Part shown: one piece after another, positions 32,456 to 40,318 of the stretch
Numbering within the stretch: position 1 is the first letter of the stretch
Layout of the letters: each line of letters starts with the position of its first letter
DNA from: an uncultured Eubacteriales bacterium
Lineage (GTDB): Bacteria > Bacillota > Clostridia > Oscillospirales > CAG-272
DNA length: 43,419 bases
Reading direction: 5' to 3'
Assembly: GCA_900545935.1 (NCBI GenBank)
Contig: URAP01000015.1
Coordinates: 1-43,419 of the forward strand
Program-made: the position numbers and the translations under genes
Notes under the pieces: generated by a model
Seen by the model: the letters and a program-made list of their open reading frames with translations, nothing else
Databases searched by the model: none
Told to the model about the DNA's origin: nothing

Positions 32456-33931
32456 ATGGAGTATATCGTTCACGGAAGAAACCCCGAGAACTTTTTTCAT
32501 TTTTTCGAGGAGCTTTCGCAGATACCTCGCGGCTCCGGAAATGAAAGCGGAGCTGCCGACTACGTGTCTGCCTTTGCCGCGTCGCGCGGTCTTGAATGCT
32601 ATCGCGACGAAATGAATAATGTCCTTATCAAAAAGCCTGCGAGCAGCGGTTATGAGACGCATTCCGCCGTCCTGCTTCAGGGACACCTCGATATGGTGTG
32701 TGTCGCGCGTGCGGGGGTAAGTCACGACTTTACAGCAGAGCCGCTGCGCCTGGTCGAGAAGAACGGTTTTCTCTCGGCTGAGGGTACAACGCTCGGTGGT
32801 GACGACGGCTTTGCCGTTGCGACGATGCTTGCACTTCTTGACGATCACTCGCTCGTGCACCCGCCGCTCGAATGTCTGTTTACCGTAGGCGAGGAGACGG
32901 GGCTTGTGGGCGCGCTCGGCTTTGATGTATCGCTCCTTTCTGCCGATAAGATGATAAACCTCGATTCCGAGGAGGAGCATCTTGTGGTCAACGGCTGTGT
33001 CGGCTCTGCCGATTATACCGTCAGGCTCAAGCCCGAGCGTGTCGAGCTGTACGGACGCGTGCTCGATATTAATATCGGCGGATTTTCCGGCGGACACTCC
33101 GGCGGCGATATCGACCGCTCGCGTGTAAATGCATTGCGTCTGTTCGGCAGACTGTTTGCCGAGCTGTATGAGCGTTCGCCCTTTAATCTCGTTTCGATAA
33201 ATTCGGGCTCGGTCTCAAATGCCATTCCGTGCGAGCTCAGCGCCCGCATCGCCGTGTCCGATGAGCCGTTTGTTACCTCTCAGCTCGAGCAGCTGTTCGA
33301 TGCCGTCCGCGCCGAGCTGCCGCCGGAGGAAAAACGAGGCTATCTGCGTGTTGAATGTACCAAGGCATCAAAGCTGACCGAGAGTCGTATGCTTACCTTT
33401 AAGAGCACCTCAAATCTGCTTTCGCTGCTCGCGCTTGCGCCCTGCGGCGTTACACGCCGTTCCTGCGCCGACCCAGCATTTGTCGAGGCATCTGCGAATA
33501 TTGCCTCTGCTCATGTCGATGCGGACGGCGATATAGTTATCACACTGATGTACCGCTCCTCGGATGAGAGCATGCAGGATCACATGCGTACGCAGCTGCT
33601 GCGCCTCTGCCGCCTTATCGGAGCTCAGCTTACCGAGCTCGGCAGGTATCCCGGCTGGTCGCCGGTATATGATACCGAGCTTCAGCGCAGCTATATCTCG
33701 GCGTTCCTTGCGGTAAATCCCGAGTACCTTGCACCGGAGGTCAAGCCTATTCATGCCGGACTCGAGTGCGGCGTTATAGCGGGCAGAAGCGAGACCGAAT
33801 GCGGCAGGCATATAGAGTGCATCTCGATAGGACCGGATATCTTCGATATCCATACTCCGTCCGAGCGGATGGATATCGACTCGTGCGAGCGCGTATATGC
33901 CGCGATTGCAAAGGCGCTGTCAATGCTTTGA
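32456..33931 (+). CDS. pepD: PepD-type aminoacyl-histidine (Xaa-His) dipeptidase, M20 family
   Basis: The 491-residue cytosolic zinc peptidase splits dipeptides such as beta-Ala-His. The start at MEYIVHGRNPENFFHFFEEL matches the family N-terminus; the frame is open further up but that part is not conserved. Metal motifs are LLQGHLDMVCVA (His, Asp), TTLGGDDGFAVATML (bridging Asp), TVGEETGLVGALGF (catalytic Glu pair) and MINLDSEEE. Dimer-domain motif NIGGFSGGHSGGDI and C-terminal PIHAGLECGVI and PDIFDIHTPSERM are typical of the PepD branch rather than of PepT or ArgE. No strong ribosome site is visible. It seems monocistronic. Confidence 0.92.
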   Translation: MEYIVHGRNPENFFHFFEELSQIPRGSGNESGAADYVSAFAASRGLECYRDEMNNVLIKKPASSGYETHSAVLLQGHLDMVCVARAGVSHDFTAEPLRLVEKNGFLSAEGTTLGGDDGFAVATMLALLDDHSLVHPPLECLFTVGEETGLVGALGFDVSLLSADKMINLDSEEEHLVVNGCVGSADYTVRLKPERVELYGRVLDINIGGFSGGHSGGDIDRSRVNALRLFGRLFAELYERSPFNLVSINSGSVSNAIPCELSARIAVSDEPFVTSQLEQLFDAVRAELPPEEKRGYLRVECTKASKLTESRMLTFKSTSNLLSLLALAPCGVTRRSCADPAFVEASANIASAHVDADGDIVITLMYRSSDESMQDHMRTQLLRLCRLIGAQLTELGRYPGWSPVYDTELQRSYISAFLAVNPEYLAPEVKPIHAGLECGVIAGRSETECGRHIECISIGPDIFDIHTPSERMDIDSCERVYAAIAKALSML

Positions 33932-33979
33932 CAGACCGCTTCGCTTTGCCTTTATTGCGGGTTAATATTTGATATTATT

Positions 33980-34089
33980 ATCTCCCTGCATATGGCGGAA
34001 TATGAATCCGATTACGCTTTTCGGCACGAGACTGCCGAATCGCTATCTTCGGAAGCACTTCATTTCCTCGCCGGTCTATGCAGGGAGAT
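33980..34089. repeat. 110-bp imperfect palindrome (candidate MITE or structured RNA)
   Basis: ATCTCCCTGCATA (33980-33992) and TATGCAGGGAGAT (34077-34089) are perfect 13-bp inverted ends. Between them GGCG/CGCC, ATGAA/TTCAT and TCCGA/TCGGA pair in nested order, capped by a perfect TTCGGCA/TGCCGAA hairpin. The whole segment folds as one long arm. The flanks are TATTATT and TTATTAT, which could be a target duplication or chance. No ORF lies in it. Confidence 0.55.
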
Positions 34090-34228
34090 TTATTATGCTC
34101 ATTTTTTCGTGTCAGAGCGTCTATTTGGTATATAAAGTGTAAACTTTTTTTATTTTTCTTATGCAGTTAATAAATGCGGTATAAGATAACGGTACTAACG
34201 GTACAGAAATGAAATAGGATAGGAAATT

Positions 34229-34828
34229 ATGCTGCATTTTATAAAAGACAACCGCTCCGTGATAGTAAAGATGATCGTGAATCAGATAGGTATGATATTC
34301 TTCGGTCTCATGCTCTCGATGGCAACGAACCAGAATAACCGCCTTTTCCTCGCGGCAAGTATATTCTCGGTGCTGTTTTATATGTTTCTTGAGTATACGG
34401 TAGGATGGGATCTCGGCGCGCACGACAAGATAAAGCTCGACGGCGGCAGAATAGAGTATCAGCCGTACAAGGGATTGCTCGTCTCGCTCTGTGCGAACAT
34501 ACTCAATATCCTTTCGGGACTGCTCACGGTTATCGGTTATTTCTGCATCGCGGCAGCCGACCGCATACCGCATACTATCGTCGCCTACGACCACTCGGCT
34601 TCATGGGCTGCAAATCTCTACGCTGTGCCGAACGCTGTCTGCCGTGCGCTTCAGCCGATGTTTATGGGTATCGTATATAACTTTTCTCCCTATAATCCGA
34701 TAGTGCTTGCGTTTCTCCCGCTTCCGATAATCGCAATATCCGGTCTCGGATATTATATCGCTATCAAGGGAAAGAGCATCTTGGGAATGCTCGGCATCAA
34801 GACAAAACGCGATAGCAGAAAGCACTGA
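34229..34828 (+). CDS. unknown multi-pass membrane protein
   Basis: The 199-residue protein has about four or five membrane helices (residues about 10-32, 40-60, 88-112, 133-152 and 155-178). A conserved-looking loop DLGAHDKIKLDGGRIEYQPY follows the second helix. The end is basic (KTKRDSRKH). AGGATAGGAAATT precedes the ATG. I do not recognise a family; nothing in it suggests an enzyme. It stands alone between the 110-bp palindrome and a convergent decayed operon. Confidence 0.65.
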   Translation: MLHFIKDNRSVIVKMIVNQIGMIFFGLMLSMATNQNNRLFLAASIFSVLFYMFLEYTVGWDLGAHDKIKLDGGRIEYQPYKGLLVSLCANILNILSGLLTVIGYFCIAAADRIPHTIVAYDHSASWAANLYAVPNAVCRALQPMFMGIVYNFSPYNPIVLAFLPLPIIAISGLGYYIAIKGKSILGMLGIKTKRDSRKH

Positions 34829-34983
34829 AGGCGGCAAATGCGTAAACGCGTTTGCTTGCATGAGTACTTGCTCGCATAGCGCGCCTAAAACTAAAGAAAG
34901 CGGCGCAATATCCGAAAATCAAAAGCCGATGTACCGGTTATAATTCTCAGCTGCCGTAAAACGGCGCACGTATCAGAAAAGCC

Positions 34984-35024
34984 AAAGCCTACCGACCGTC
35001 GCAGCGCGACAGCCGATAGGCTTT
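34984..35024 (-). terminator. terminator of the minus-strand redox operon
   Basis: The two arms (AAAGCCTA...GTCGC and GCGAC...TAGGCTTTT) pair around AGC. The three imperfect positions become G-U pairs only in the minus-strand transcript, so it belongs to the minus-strand operon. Confidence 0.65.
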
Positions 35025-35064
35025 TAGTTATTCGATTGAAAGGTTTAACTTAGGCTTTGCGGTC

Positions 35065-35487
35065 TTACTGCTGCTTTTCAAATTCAGCAGCAACCTTTTG
35101 CAGCAGCTCGCGTATATGCAGATGCTGCGGGCAGGAGCGTTCGCGGCGACCGCATTTGATGCAGTCGCTCGCCTTTCCGTTGCGTTTTGTGTAGACCTCA
35201 TCATAGTAGTACTTACTGTTATGGCTGTGATGTATCTCCATTGCATTCAGGCAGGAGAAGAGGTCCGGAATGCTGATGTGCTTCGGACATCCGTCGATGC
35301 AGTCGCGGACGGCAGTTTCGCTCTGCCCCTCAAGGAAGACGCGTGCGGTATCAAAGTAGTTGAAGCCCGCATCCATATACATATCGACCATCCGTGTGAA
35401 CTCATTGTAGTCCGCCTCTGCGCCTTTCATCGGCAGACGCATACAGCCGAAGCCGAAATAGCGCTTTTTGCTTTCAAAGCCGGTCAC
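35065..35487 (-). pseudogene. aldo/keto reductase with internal deletion
   Basis: The 140-codon frame starts with GTG after ATAGGAGAG. Its first half is the N-terminus of an iron-sulfur aldo/keto reductase: KKRYFGFGCMRLPMKGAEAD, FNYFDTARVFLEGQSETAVR. Its second half is the C-terminus of the same family: GCPKHISIPDLFSCLNAMEI, then CIKCGRRERSCPQHLHIREL, a 4Fe-4S cluster motif. The centre, about 220-230 residues with the catalytic Tyr/Lys/His and most of the barrel, is missing; the join falls after AVRDCID and stays in frame. It cannot be an active reductase. It closes the MerR-led operon. Confidence 0.8.
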
Positions 35488-35617
35488 GTTGTCTCTCCTA
35501 TATGATGTGATCGTCCGCTTATCCCCATGGCAAAAAAGTACCGCGCGGTATCATAGGCATCTCGGGTATAACCGTCTCGGTGCAACGGTATCGCACGGCA
35601 GTTGCCGCTCCGCACAG

Positions 35618-36166
35618 TTATTTTTTCAGCGAAAACGTGATGCTTACATCCCCGTCTCCGAGCAGCGAGCGCAGAGTCTCCTCGTCGGTGTTCTGTATCT
35701 TTCCGAGGCGTGTCAGGCTGTACATGTTTTCTCCGTAATACAGGCATACTGTATTTCCGTTGTACAGTATTAGGTCGCCGGGTCCTGCGGCAAGCGGTAT
35801 GTTGTTTGTCGGCAGACTGCGCTCAAGCTCCGCGATTTTTTCAAAGCCGCCGTTATCCCGCATATCGAGAGCAATGTCTCCGCGCTCGAGCAATGCGATG
35901 AGCGCATCTGCGGAGCTGTTTCCGGACGGCAATACCGTCAGCACCGTATCGCCTATGCGGATGTATACGGGTACTGCGCTGTTCTCCGGTACAAGCTCTG
36001 CCTCCGTCGAACTCTCCGCTCCGTTCTCCGGCTCTGCGATAACGCTTGATGTCGACAGAGGCGCTGTTCTTTCGGCGTTTGTTTCTTCTGCGCCTTTCCC
36101 TGAGCAGGCGGTAAGAGCGAGCAGCATTGCGGCGATAATTGCAAATGCAACAAAAATCTTATTCAT
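35618..36166 (-). CDS. lipoprotein with cyclophilin-like fold domain
   Basis: The start is ATG 36166 (MNKIFVAFAIIAAMLLALTA) with a GGAG site; the longer frame has no support. The N-terminus is a lipoprotein signal with lipobox LTAC, so the mature protein is lipid-anchored outside. A Ser/Glu-rich linker leads to a domain of about 110 residues (VYIRIGDTVLTVLPSGNSSA ... LILYNGNTVCLYYGENMYSL) that matches the small bacterial cyclophilin-like fold proteins. Active-site residues of true prolyl isomerases are not obvious. In other Clostridia such proteins sit, as I recall, beside MerR regulators and aldo/keto reductases, as here. Confidence 0.75.
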   Translation of the reverse strand: MNKIFVAFAIIAAMLLALTACSGKGAEETNAERTAPLSTSSVIAEPENGAESSTEAELVPENSAVPVYIRIGDTVLTVLPSGNSSADALIALLERGDIALDMRDNGGFEKIAELERSLPTNNIPLAAGPGDLILYNGNTVCLYYGENMYSLTRLGKIQNTDEETLRSLLGDGDVSITFSLKK

Positions 36167-36243
36167 TGGCTGTCTCCGTGTCGGAAGTTTTTTTCGGCGG
36201 CGGATCTTATCCCCGCTCTCCGGTCGGGCGTGGTGCTGCATAA

Positions 36244-36804
36244 CTATTTGAGCGCCTTTCCGTCGCGGAATGCCGTACCGACGGTATCGCCGAGTACAAC
36301 ATATTTATTGTTGAACGGGTCAAAGGTTATCGGGCGTGCCTTAGAGACATCGACCGCACCGTTTTCATCAAACACACGCTCGTCTACCGATACGTTGACT
36401 ATCTCGCATACCATGCGGCACGTCTGAGGGTCATAGCTCTTGAGTCGGCACTCGAGCGCGATAGGCAGCTCCTCGATCAGCGGTGCGTCTACAAACTCAG
36501 AGCGCTGTGCGTGAAAGCCCGCGCGGGCGAATTTGTCGGGGACATTATTGCCGGAAACGATGCCCACATAGTCGCATGACTCCATATGCTCTGCATCAGC
36601 CATGCTGACGGTGAGAGCGCGGCGCGCAAGAATGTCCTTAGTCGTGCGGTGTCCGGCGCTGATGCACATAGACAGCTCGTTTTCCTCGCTGATTCCGCCC
36701 CATGCAGCATTCATAGCGCAGGGCGTGCCGTCCTCGCCGTATGCGGCAAGGATAAATACCGGCTGCGGATAGGATAAAGGCTTAGCTCCGAAATTCTTTC
36801 TCAT
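36244..36804 (-). CDS. flavin reductase-like FMN-binding protein
   Basis: The 186-residue protein belongs to the flavin reductase-like split-barrel family that binds FMN: PVFILAAYGEDGTPCAMNAA, WGGISEENELSMCISAGHRT, TKDILARRALTVSMAD and SGNNVPDKFARAGF are typical. Such proteins reduce free flavin or pass electrons to partners. A perfect GTAAGGAG site precedes the ATG. It is the second gene of the minus-strand operon and appears intact. Confidence 0.88.
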   Translation of the reverse strand: MRKNFGAKPLSYPQPVFILAAYGEDGTPCAMNAAWGGISEENELSMCISAGHRTTKDILARRALTVSMADAEHMESCDYVGIVSGNNVPDKFARAGFHAQRSEFVDAPLIEELPIALECRLKSYDPQTCRMVCEIVNVSVDERVFDENGAVDVSKARPITFDPFNNKYVVLGDTVGTAFRDGKALK

Positions 36805-36893
36805 GACTTTTTCTCCTTACTTATAATTTTTTTGATTTACATTTGAATGTTTTCCGTCTGCGGCAGCATATGTTCGCGCGGGCGATACCTATA

Positions 36894-37316
36894 TTACTTC
36901 TTTTTGTCCGATGCTGTGAGATGGCTGACATCGCACTTTCCGTCGTTCCACGAGAGGAGATCGGTTTCAATTGCGCGCTCGTAATGCTCTATCCTGTCGC
37001 TGAGGCGGTCGATGGTCGACTCTATCGCAGACTTTTTCTCAAAAAGCTCCTCACGCTGCTCGCGCAGCAACTCGAGACGTGCGCCGAGGGTGCCGTCTTC
37101 CATACGGAAGAGCGTGACATACTCTATTATGGCCTATATCGGCAGCCCCGCGCCGCGCATGCACAGCACGAGCTCGACCCGGCCGAGATACTGCTCGCCG
37201 AAGCCGCGGATGCCGGACGGTGTGCGGGCTGCCGGAGGTATCATGCCGACGCGCTCGTAGTTCCGCAGGATGTCGCAGCTTATGTCGAATTTATCGGCGA
37301 CATCCTTTATCGTCAT
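36894..37316 (-). pseudogene. MerR-family regulator interrupted by in-frame amber codon
   Basis: From ATG 37316 (MTIKDVADKFDISCDILRNY; an ATG at 37325 is too close to the AAAGGAG site) the frame shows a MerR helix-turn-helix and wing (ERVGMIPPAARTPSGIRGF). It stops at TAG 37134-37136 just after GAGLPI. The same frame then continues for 79 codons with AIIEYVTLFRMEDGTLGARL and a dimerisation coiled coil (REQREELFEKKSAIESTIDR). In relatives the interrupted position is usually Glu or Gln, one base from TAG. It is probably a recent nonsense mutation; suppression cannot be excluded. It heads the operon. Confidence 0.8.
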
Positions 37317-37340
37317 ACATGTCACTCCTTTACTTAGTAT

Positions 37341-37371
37341 ATTATATACCTTGGAGTTTACTCAAAGTCAA
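37341..37371 (-). promoter_or_regulatory. MerR-type promoter with 19-bp spacer and dyad
   Basis: On the minus strand TTGACT and TATAAT are 19 bp apart, and the spacer carries the dyad CTTTGAGT-aa-ACTCCAAG. A long spacer with a central dyad is the hallmark of MerR-activated promoters, so the operon was self-regulated by its own MerR protein. The leader is short, about 20 nt. Confidence 0.8.
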
Positions 37372-37651
37372 GGGGGTAAAGATATTTTTTTTCGATTTTT
37401 CGAGAAAAAAATGCCATATCGTGATACATTCCCGTTCGGCGCCGCCGCGCGTCATAGTTTTGCCGCCTGATTCATATATATCTGATAATCGGTATGCGGT
37501 GATAATATCCGCGCGGCATATTCCTTTCGGCTGTCGGTGCAGGTTCGGCCTTCATGTGCGATAGTCGGATTATGTGTGATAAACATATCGTTATCGCATA
37601 CTCCGGCGATTGCTGTCGCCGCAATATAACAGAAAACGGCGGGTGATTTTA

Positions 37652-38386
37652 ATGTCAGTCAGTCCCACAAGGCAAGCGGTATGGTATGCCGTGAAATATT
37701 TTGTGTTCATAATTATTCTTATGGCTGTTGCGGCGGTACTCAGCGCTGTTTTTCAGTTCGTAAAGGTCAGCACGGAAAGCCGCGCGGCGTATAATCCCGG
37801 GCGGCAGAAGATAATAGTCGATGCCGGACACGGCGGAGGCGACGGCGGTGCGGTGTCTGACAGCGGTCTGCTCGAAAAGGAGCTGAACCTCGAGCTGTCG
37901 CTTACACTGCGCGACATGCTGTGCGCTGCGGGTTATGATGTAATAATGACACGCAGCGACGACAGCATGCTGACGTGGGAGGGCGCGCCGAGCGCAAAAT
38001 CAGGCGATCTGCGCGCACGCACCGAGATAGCGAGCGCAAACCCGGATGCACTGTTTGTCAGTATTCATATGAATAAGTTTCCTTCGGCATCCGTTCACGG
38101 AGTTCAGCTCTATTATTCGCCGAATCACCCGGCGAGCAAGAGCATCGCATCCGCAATACGCGACGGTGTGCGCGCGCAGCTTCAGCCGTGGAACGAGCGC
38201 CCGCTCAAGGAGGCGGGCAGTAATATCTATGTGCTTGACCGAATCCGCTCTCCCGCCGTGCTTGTCGAGTGCGGCTTTCTCTCCAATGCCGGCGAGGCTG
38301 CAATGCTGTCACACGCCGAGTACCGTCAGGCGCTTGCGCTCGTAATATGCTCCTCGCTGCTTGATTATCTTGACAAAGCGGGATGA
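37652..38386 (+). CDS. cwlD: N-acetylmuramoyl-L-alanine amidase, CwlD-like
   Basis: About 244 residues: a single N-terminal membrane anchor (VKYFVFIIILMAVAAVLSAV) and an Amidase_3 zinc domain: IIVDAGHGGGDGGAV (first zinc His), EKELNLELSLTLRDML (zinc Glu), LFVSIHMNKFPS (zinc His) and ALVECGFLSNAGE (catalytic Glu). Length and order match CwlD, which with PdaA makes muramic delta-lactam in spore cortex. ATG 37652 follows GGCGGGTG. A role in sporulation fits the presence of spoIVB in the same window. General cell-wall amidases of this family cannot be fully excluded. Confidence 0.82.
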   Translation: MSVSPTRQAVWYAVKYFVFIIILMAVAAVLSAVFQFVKVSTESRAAYNPGRQKIIVDAGHGGGDGGAVSDSGLLEKELNLELSLTLRDMLCAAGYDVIMTRSDDSMLTWEGAPSAKSGDLRARTEIASANPDALFVSIHMNKFPSASVHGVQLYYSPNHPASKSIASAIRDGVRAQLQPWNERPLKEAGSNIYVLDRIRSPAVLVECGFLSNAGEAAMLSHAEYRQALALVICSSLLDYLDKAG

Positions 38387-38464
38387 ATGTATTATCATAT
38401 TCCTTGATGAAAAACGGTGACGCACCGTATCCAACTATGATACTTGATAAAAGAGGAAGTATAA

Positions 38465-39856
38465 ATGAAAGGTCCGAAAACGATATATATCTGCTCCGAA
38501 TGCTCATATAAAAGCGCGAAATGGCTCGGCAAATGTCCCGGCTGCGGCTCGTGGAACACCATGGAGGAGACTGTCGAGGCTGCTGCTGCCGCTCCGACCG
38601 CTTCGCCGCGTCGTAGGGTCGGTTTGCTCGCTGCCGACGAGCGCGGCGCGGAGCGCCTCTCCGAGCTTACCGTTCCCGATTTTATGCGCACGGCTACCGG
38701 AATGGGCGAGCTTGACCGTGTGCTCGGCGGAGGAATAGTCAGCGGCTCGGTCGTGCTGCTGACCGGCGAGCCGGGTATAGGCAAGTCGACGCTGCTGCTT
38801 CAGATATCCGACATACTTTGCCGCAACAGACGAGTGCTGTATATCTCGGGTGAGGAATCGCGCGGACAGATAAAGCTGCGCGCACAGCGGCTCGGCACGG
38901 TCGGCGACGAGCTGTATATTTATACCGATCCTTGCGTTGAGAAGATTATCGAGGAATCCATGAAGATAAAGCCGGATATTCTGATAGTAGACTCTATTCA
39001 GACGGTGTATTCCGACCGCGTAAGCTCCTCCTCTGGCAGTGTAACGCAGGTGCGCGAGACTGCCGCGGCGCTTATCGCATATGCAAAGTCGAGCGATACC
39101 TCGATAATTCTTGTCGGTCACGTAAACAAAGAGGGAAGTATAGCAGGTCCTAAGGTTCTCGAACACATGGTGGATGCCGTGCTCTGCTTTGAGGGCGAAA
39201 AGCAGATGGCATACCGCGTCATTCGTGCGGCAAAGAACCGCTTCGGTTCTACGAATGAGATAGGCGTATTTGAAATGACCGCGCAGGGGCTCCTCGAAGT
39301 GCCGAATCCCTCCGCCGCCATGCTCGAGGGCAGACCTACAGGAATGCCGGGAAACTGTGCTGTGTGCATAATAGAGGGTACTCGCCCGATAATAGCAGAG
39401 GTGCAGGCGCTTGCCGCTCCGACCGTTTTTTCGGTGCCACGCAGAACGAGCAACGGTATCGACTATTCACGGCTGTATCTGTTGCTCGCAGTACTGGAAA
39501 AGCGGCTCGGAATACCGTTCTCAAAATATGATGTTTATATAAATGTAGTCGGCGGTCTGCATATAGATGAGCCGTCCGCCGATACCGCCATCTGTCTTGC
39601 GCTAATATCGTGTATGCGCGATATCCCGGTAGACGACCGTCTTATCGCAATGGGCGAGATAGGACTGAGCGGCGAGTGCCGCGGAATTTCCGATGTCGAC
39701 GCAAGGGTGGGCGAGGCTCGCCGGCTCGGCTTTGATAAGGTCGTACTTCCGCGTCTGAGCATGAAAAAAACGCATGCGTGCGAAGGCGCTGAGCTATACC
39801 CGGTAGGCGGCATATACGATCTTCTGAAGGTATTCGCAGACAAAAGCAAGGCGTAA
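38465..39856 (+). CDS. radA: DNA repair protein RadA/Sms
   Basis: The 463-residue ATPase helps branch migration in homologous recombination. The N-terminal zinc finger has Cys10, Cys13, Cys24 and Cys27 (YICSECSYKSAKWLGKCPGC). Walker A is LTGEPGIGKSTLLLQ (near residue 100), Walker B is ILIVDSIQTVYSD, and the RadA motif is KNRFGSTNEIGVFEM. The C-terminal third is the Lon-like domain (VGGLHIDEPSADTAICLALI, GEIGLSGECRGISD). A GAGGAAG site precedes the ATG; the cwlD stop is 78 bp upstream. Confidence 0.97.
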   Translation: MKGPKTIYICSECSYKSAKWLGKCPGCGSWNTMEETVEAAAAAPTASPRRRVGLLAADERGAERLSELTVPDFMRTATGMGELDRVLGGGIVSGSVVLLTGEPGIGKSTLLLQISDILCRNRRVLYISGEESRGQIKLRAQRLGTVGDELYIYTDPCVEKIIEESMKIKPDILIVDSIQTVYSDRVSSSSGSVTQVRETAAALIAYAKSSDTSIILVGHVNKEGSIAGPKVLEHMVDAVLCFEGEKQMAYRVIRAAKNRFGSTNEIGVFEMTAQGLLEVPNPSAAMLEGRPTGMPGNCAVCIIEGTRPIIAEVQALAAPTVFSVPRRTSNGIDYSRLYLLLAVLEKRLGIPFSKYDVYINVVGGLHIDEPSADTAICLALISCMRDIPVDDRLIAMGEIGLSGECRGISDVDARVGEARRLGFDKVVLPRLSMKKTHACEGAELYPVGGIYDLLKVFADKSKA

Positions 39857-40318
39857 CGGCGGAATGCAGCACGCGCAGCCAAGCTGCCGCGGCGTCGGCA
39901 TAACAGCCGGATATAGTATTATACGGCGGCATTGCATCGTGCTTTGTCGTCGTTTTTTCGGAAAGAGCTCCGAATGGTTTAAATTTTAAAAATTAGTTTT
40001 CTATATACTATACCCGATAGGAAATAGCTTCTTCCCGCTCGGTTATAATTGACATGATACGTCTGATTTTACGTATGATTTGTCTGAGATTTATCAAAAA
40101 ATAATTATCCGAGCAGTTGACAAATGACAGTTATCGTGATATCATACCGTAGTAGATAATTCAAAATTCAGAACATATTACGCACTCCACGATTGTAAAT
40201 ACATACAGAAGTTTTTTTCTGCCTGACAAAGGGTGATTACATCGTACATCGGTATCATACCGATGCATTAATATATTTACAATATTATAATATTATAATA
40301 TATTCAGGAGATACCAAT
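39857..40318 (+). promoter_or_regulatory. regulatory region upstream of the dockerin protein
   Basis: No gene lies in this 460-bp A+T-rich gap. It holds a strong promoter, TTGACA (40117-40122), 17-bp spacer, TATCAT (40140-40145), giving a leader of about 165 nt. Within that leader is a perfect 19-bp palindrome (CATCGGTATCATACCGATG, 40246-40264) and an AATATTAT tandem repeat (40281-40300). The palindrome could be an operator or an RNA hairpin. Confidence 0.6.

Noticed and set aside
34829..34983. Possible small gene after the unknown membrane protein
   Set aside because: Frames are short, and the region holds only short palindromes ahead of the terminator of the opposing operon.
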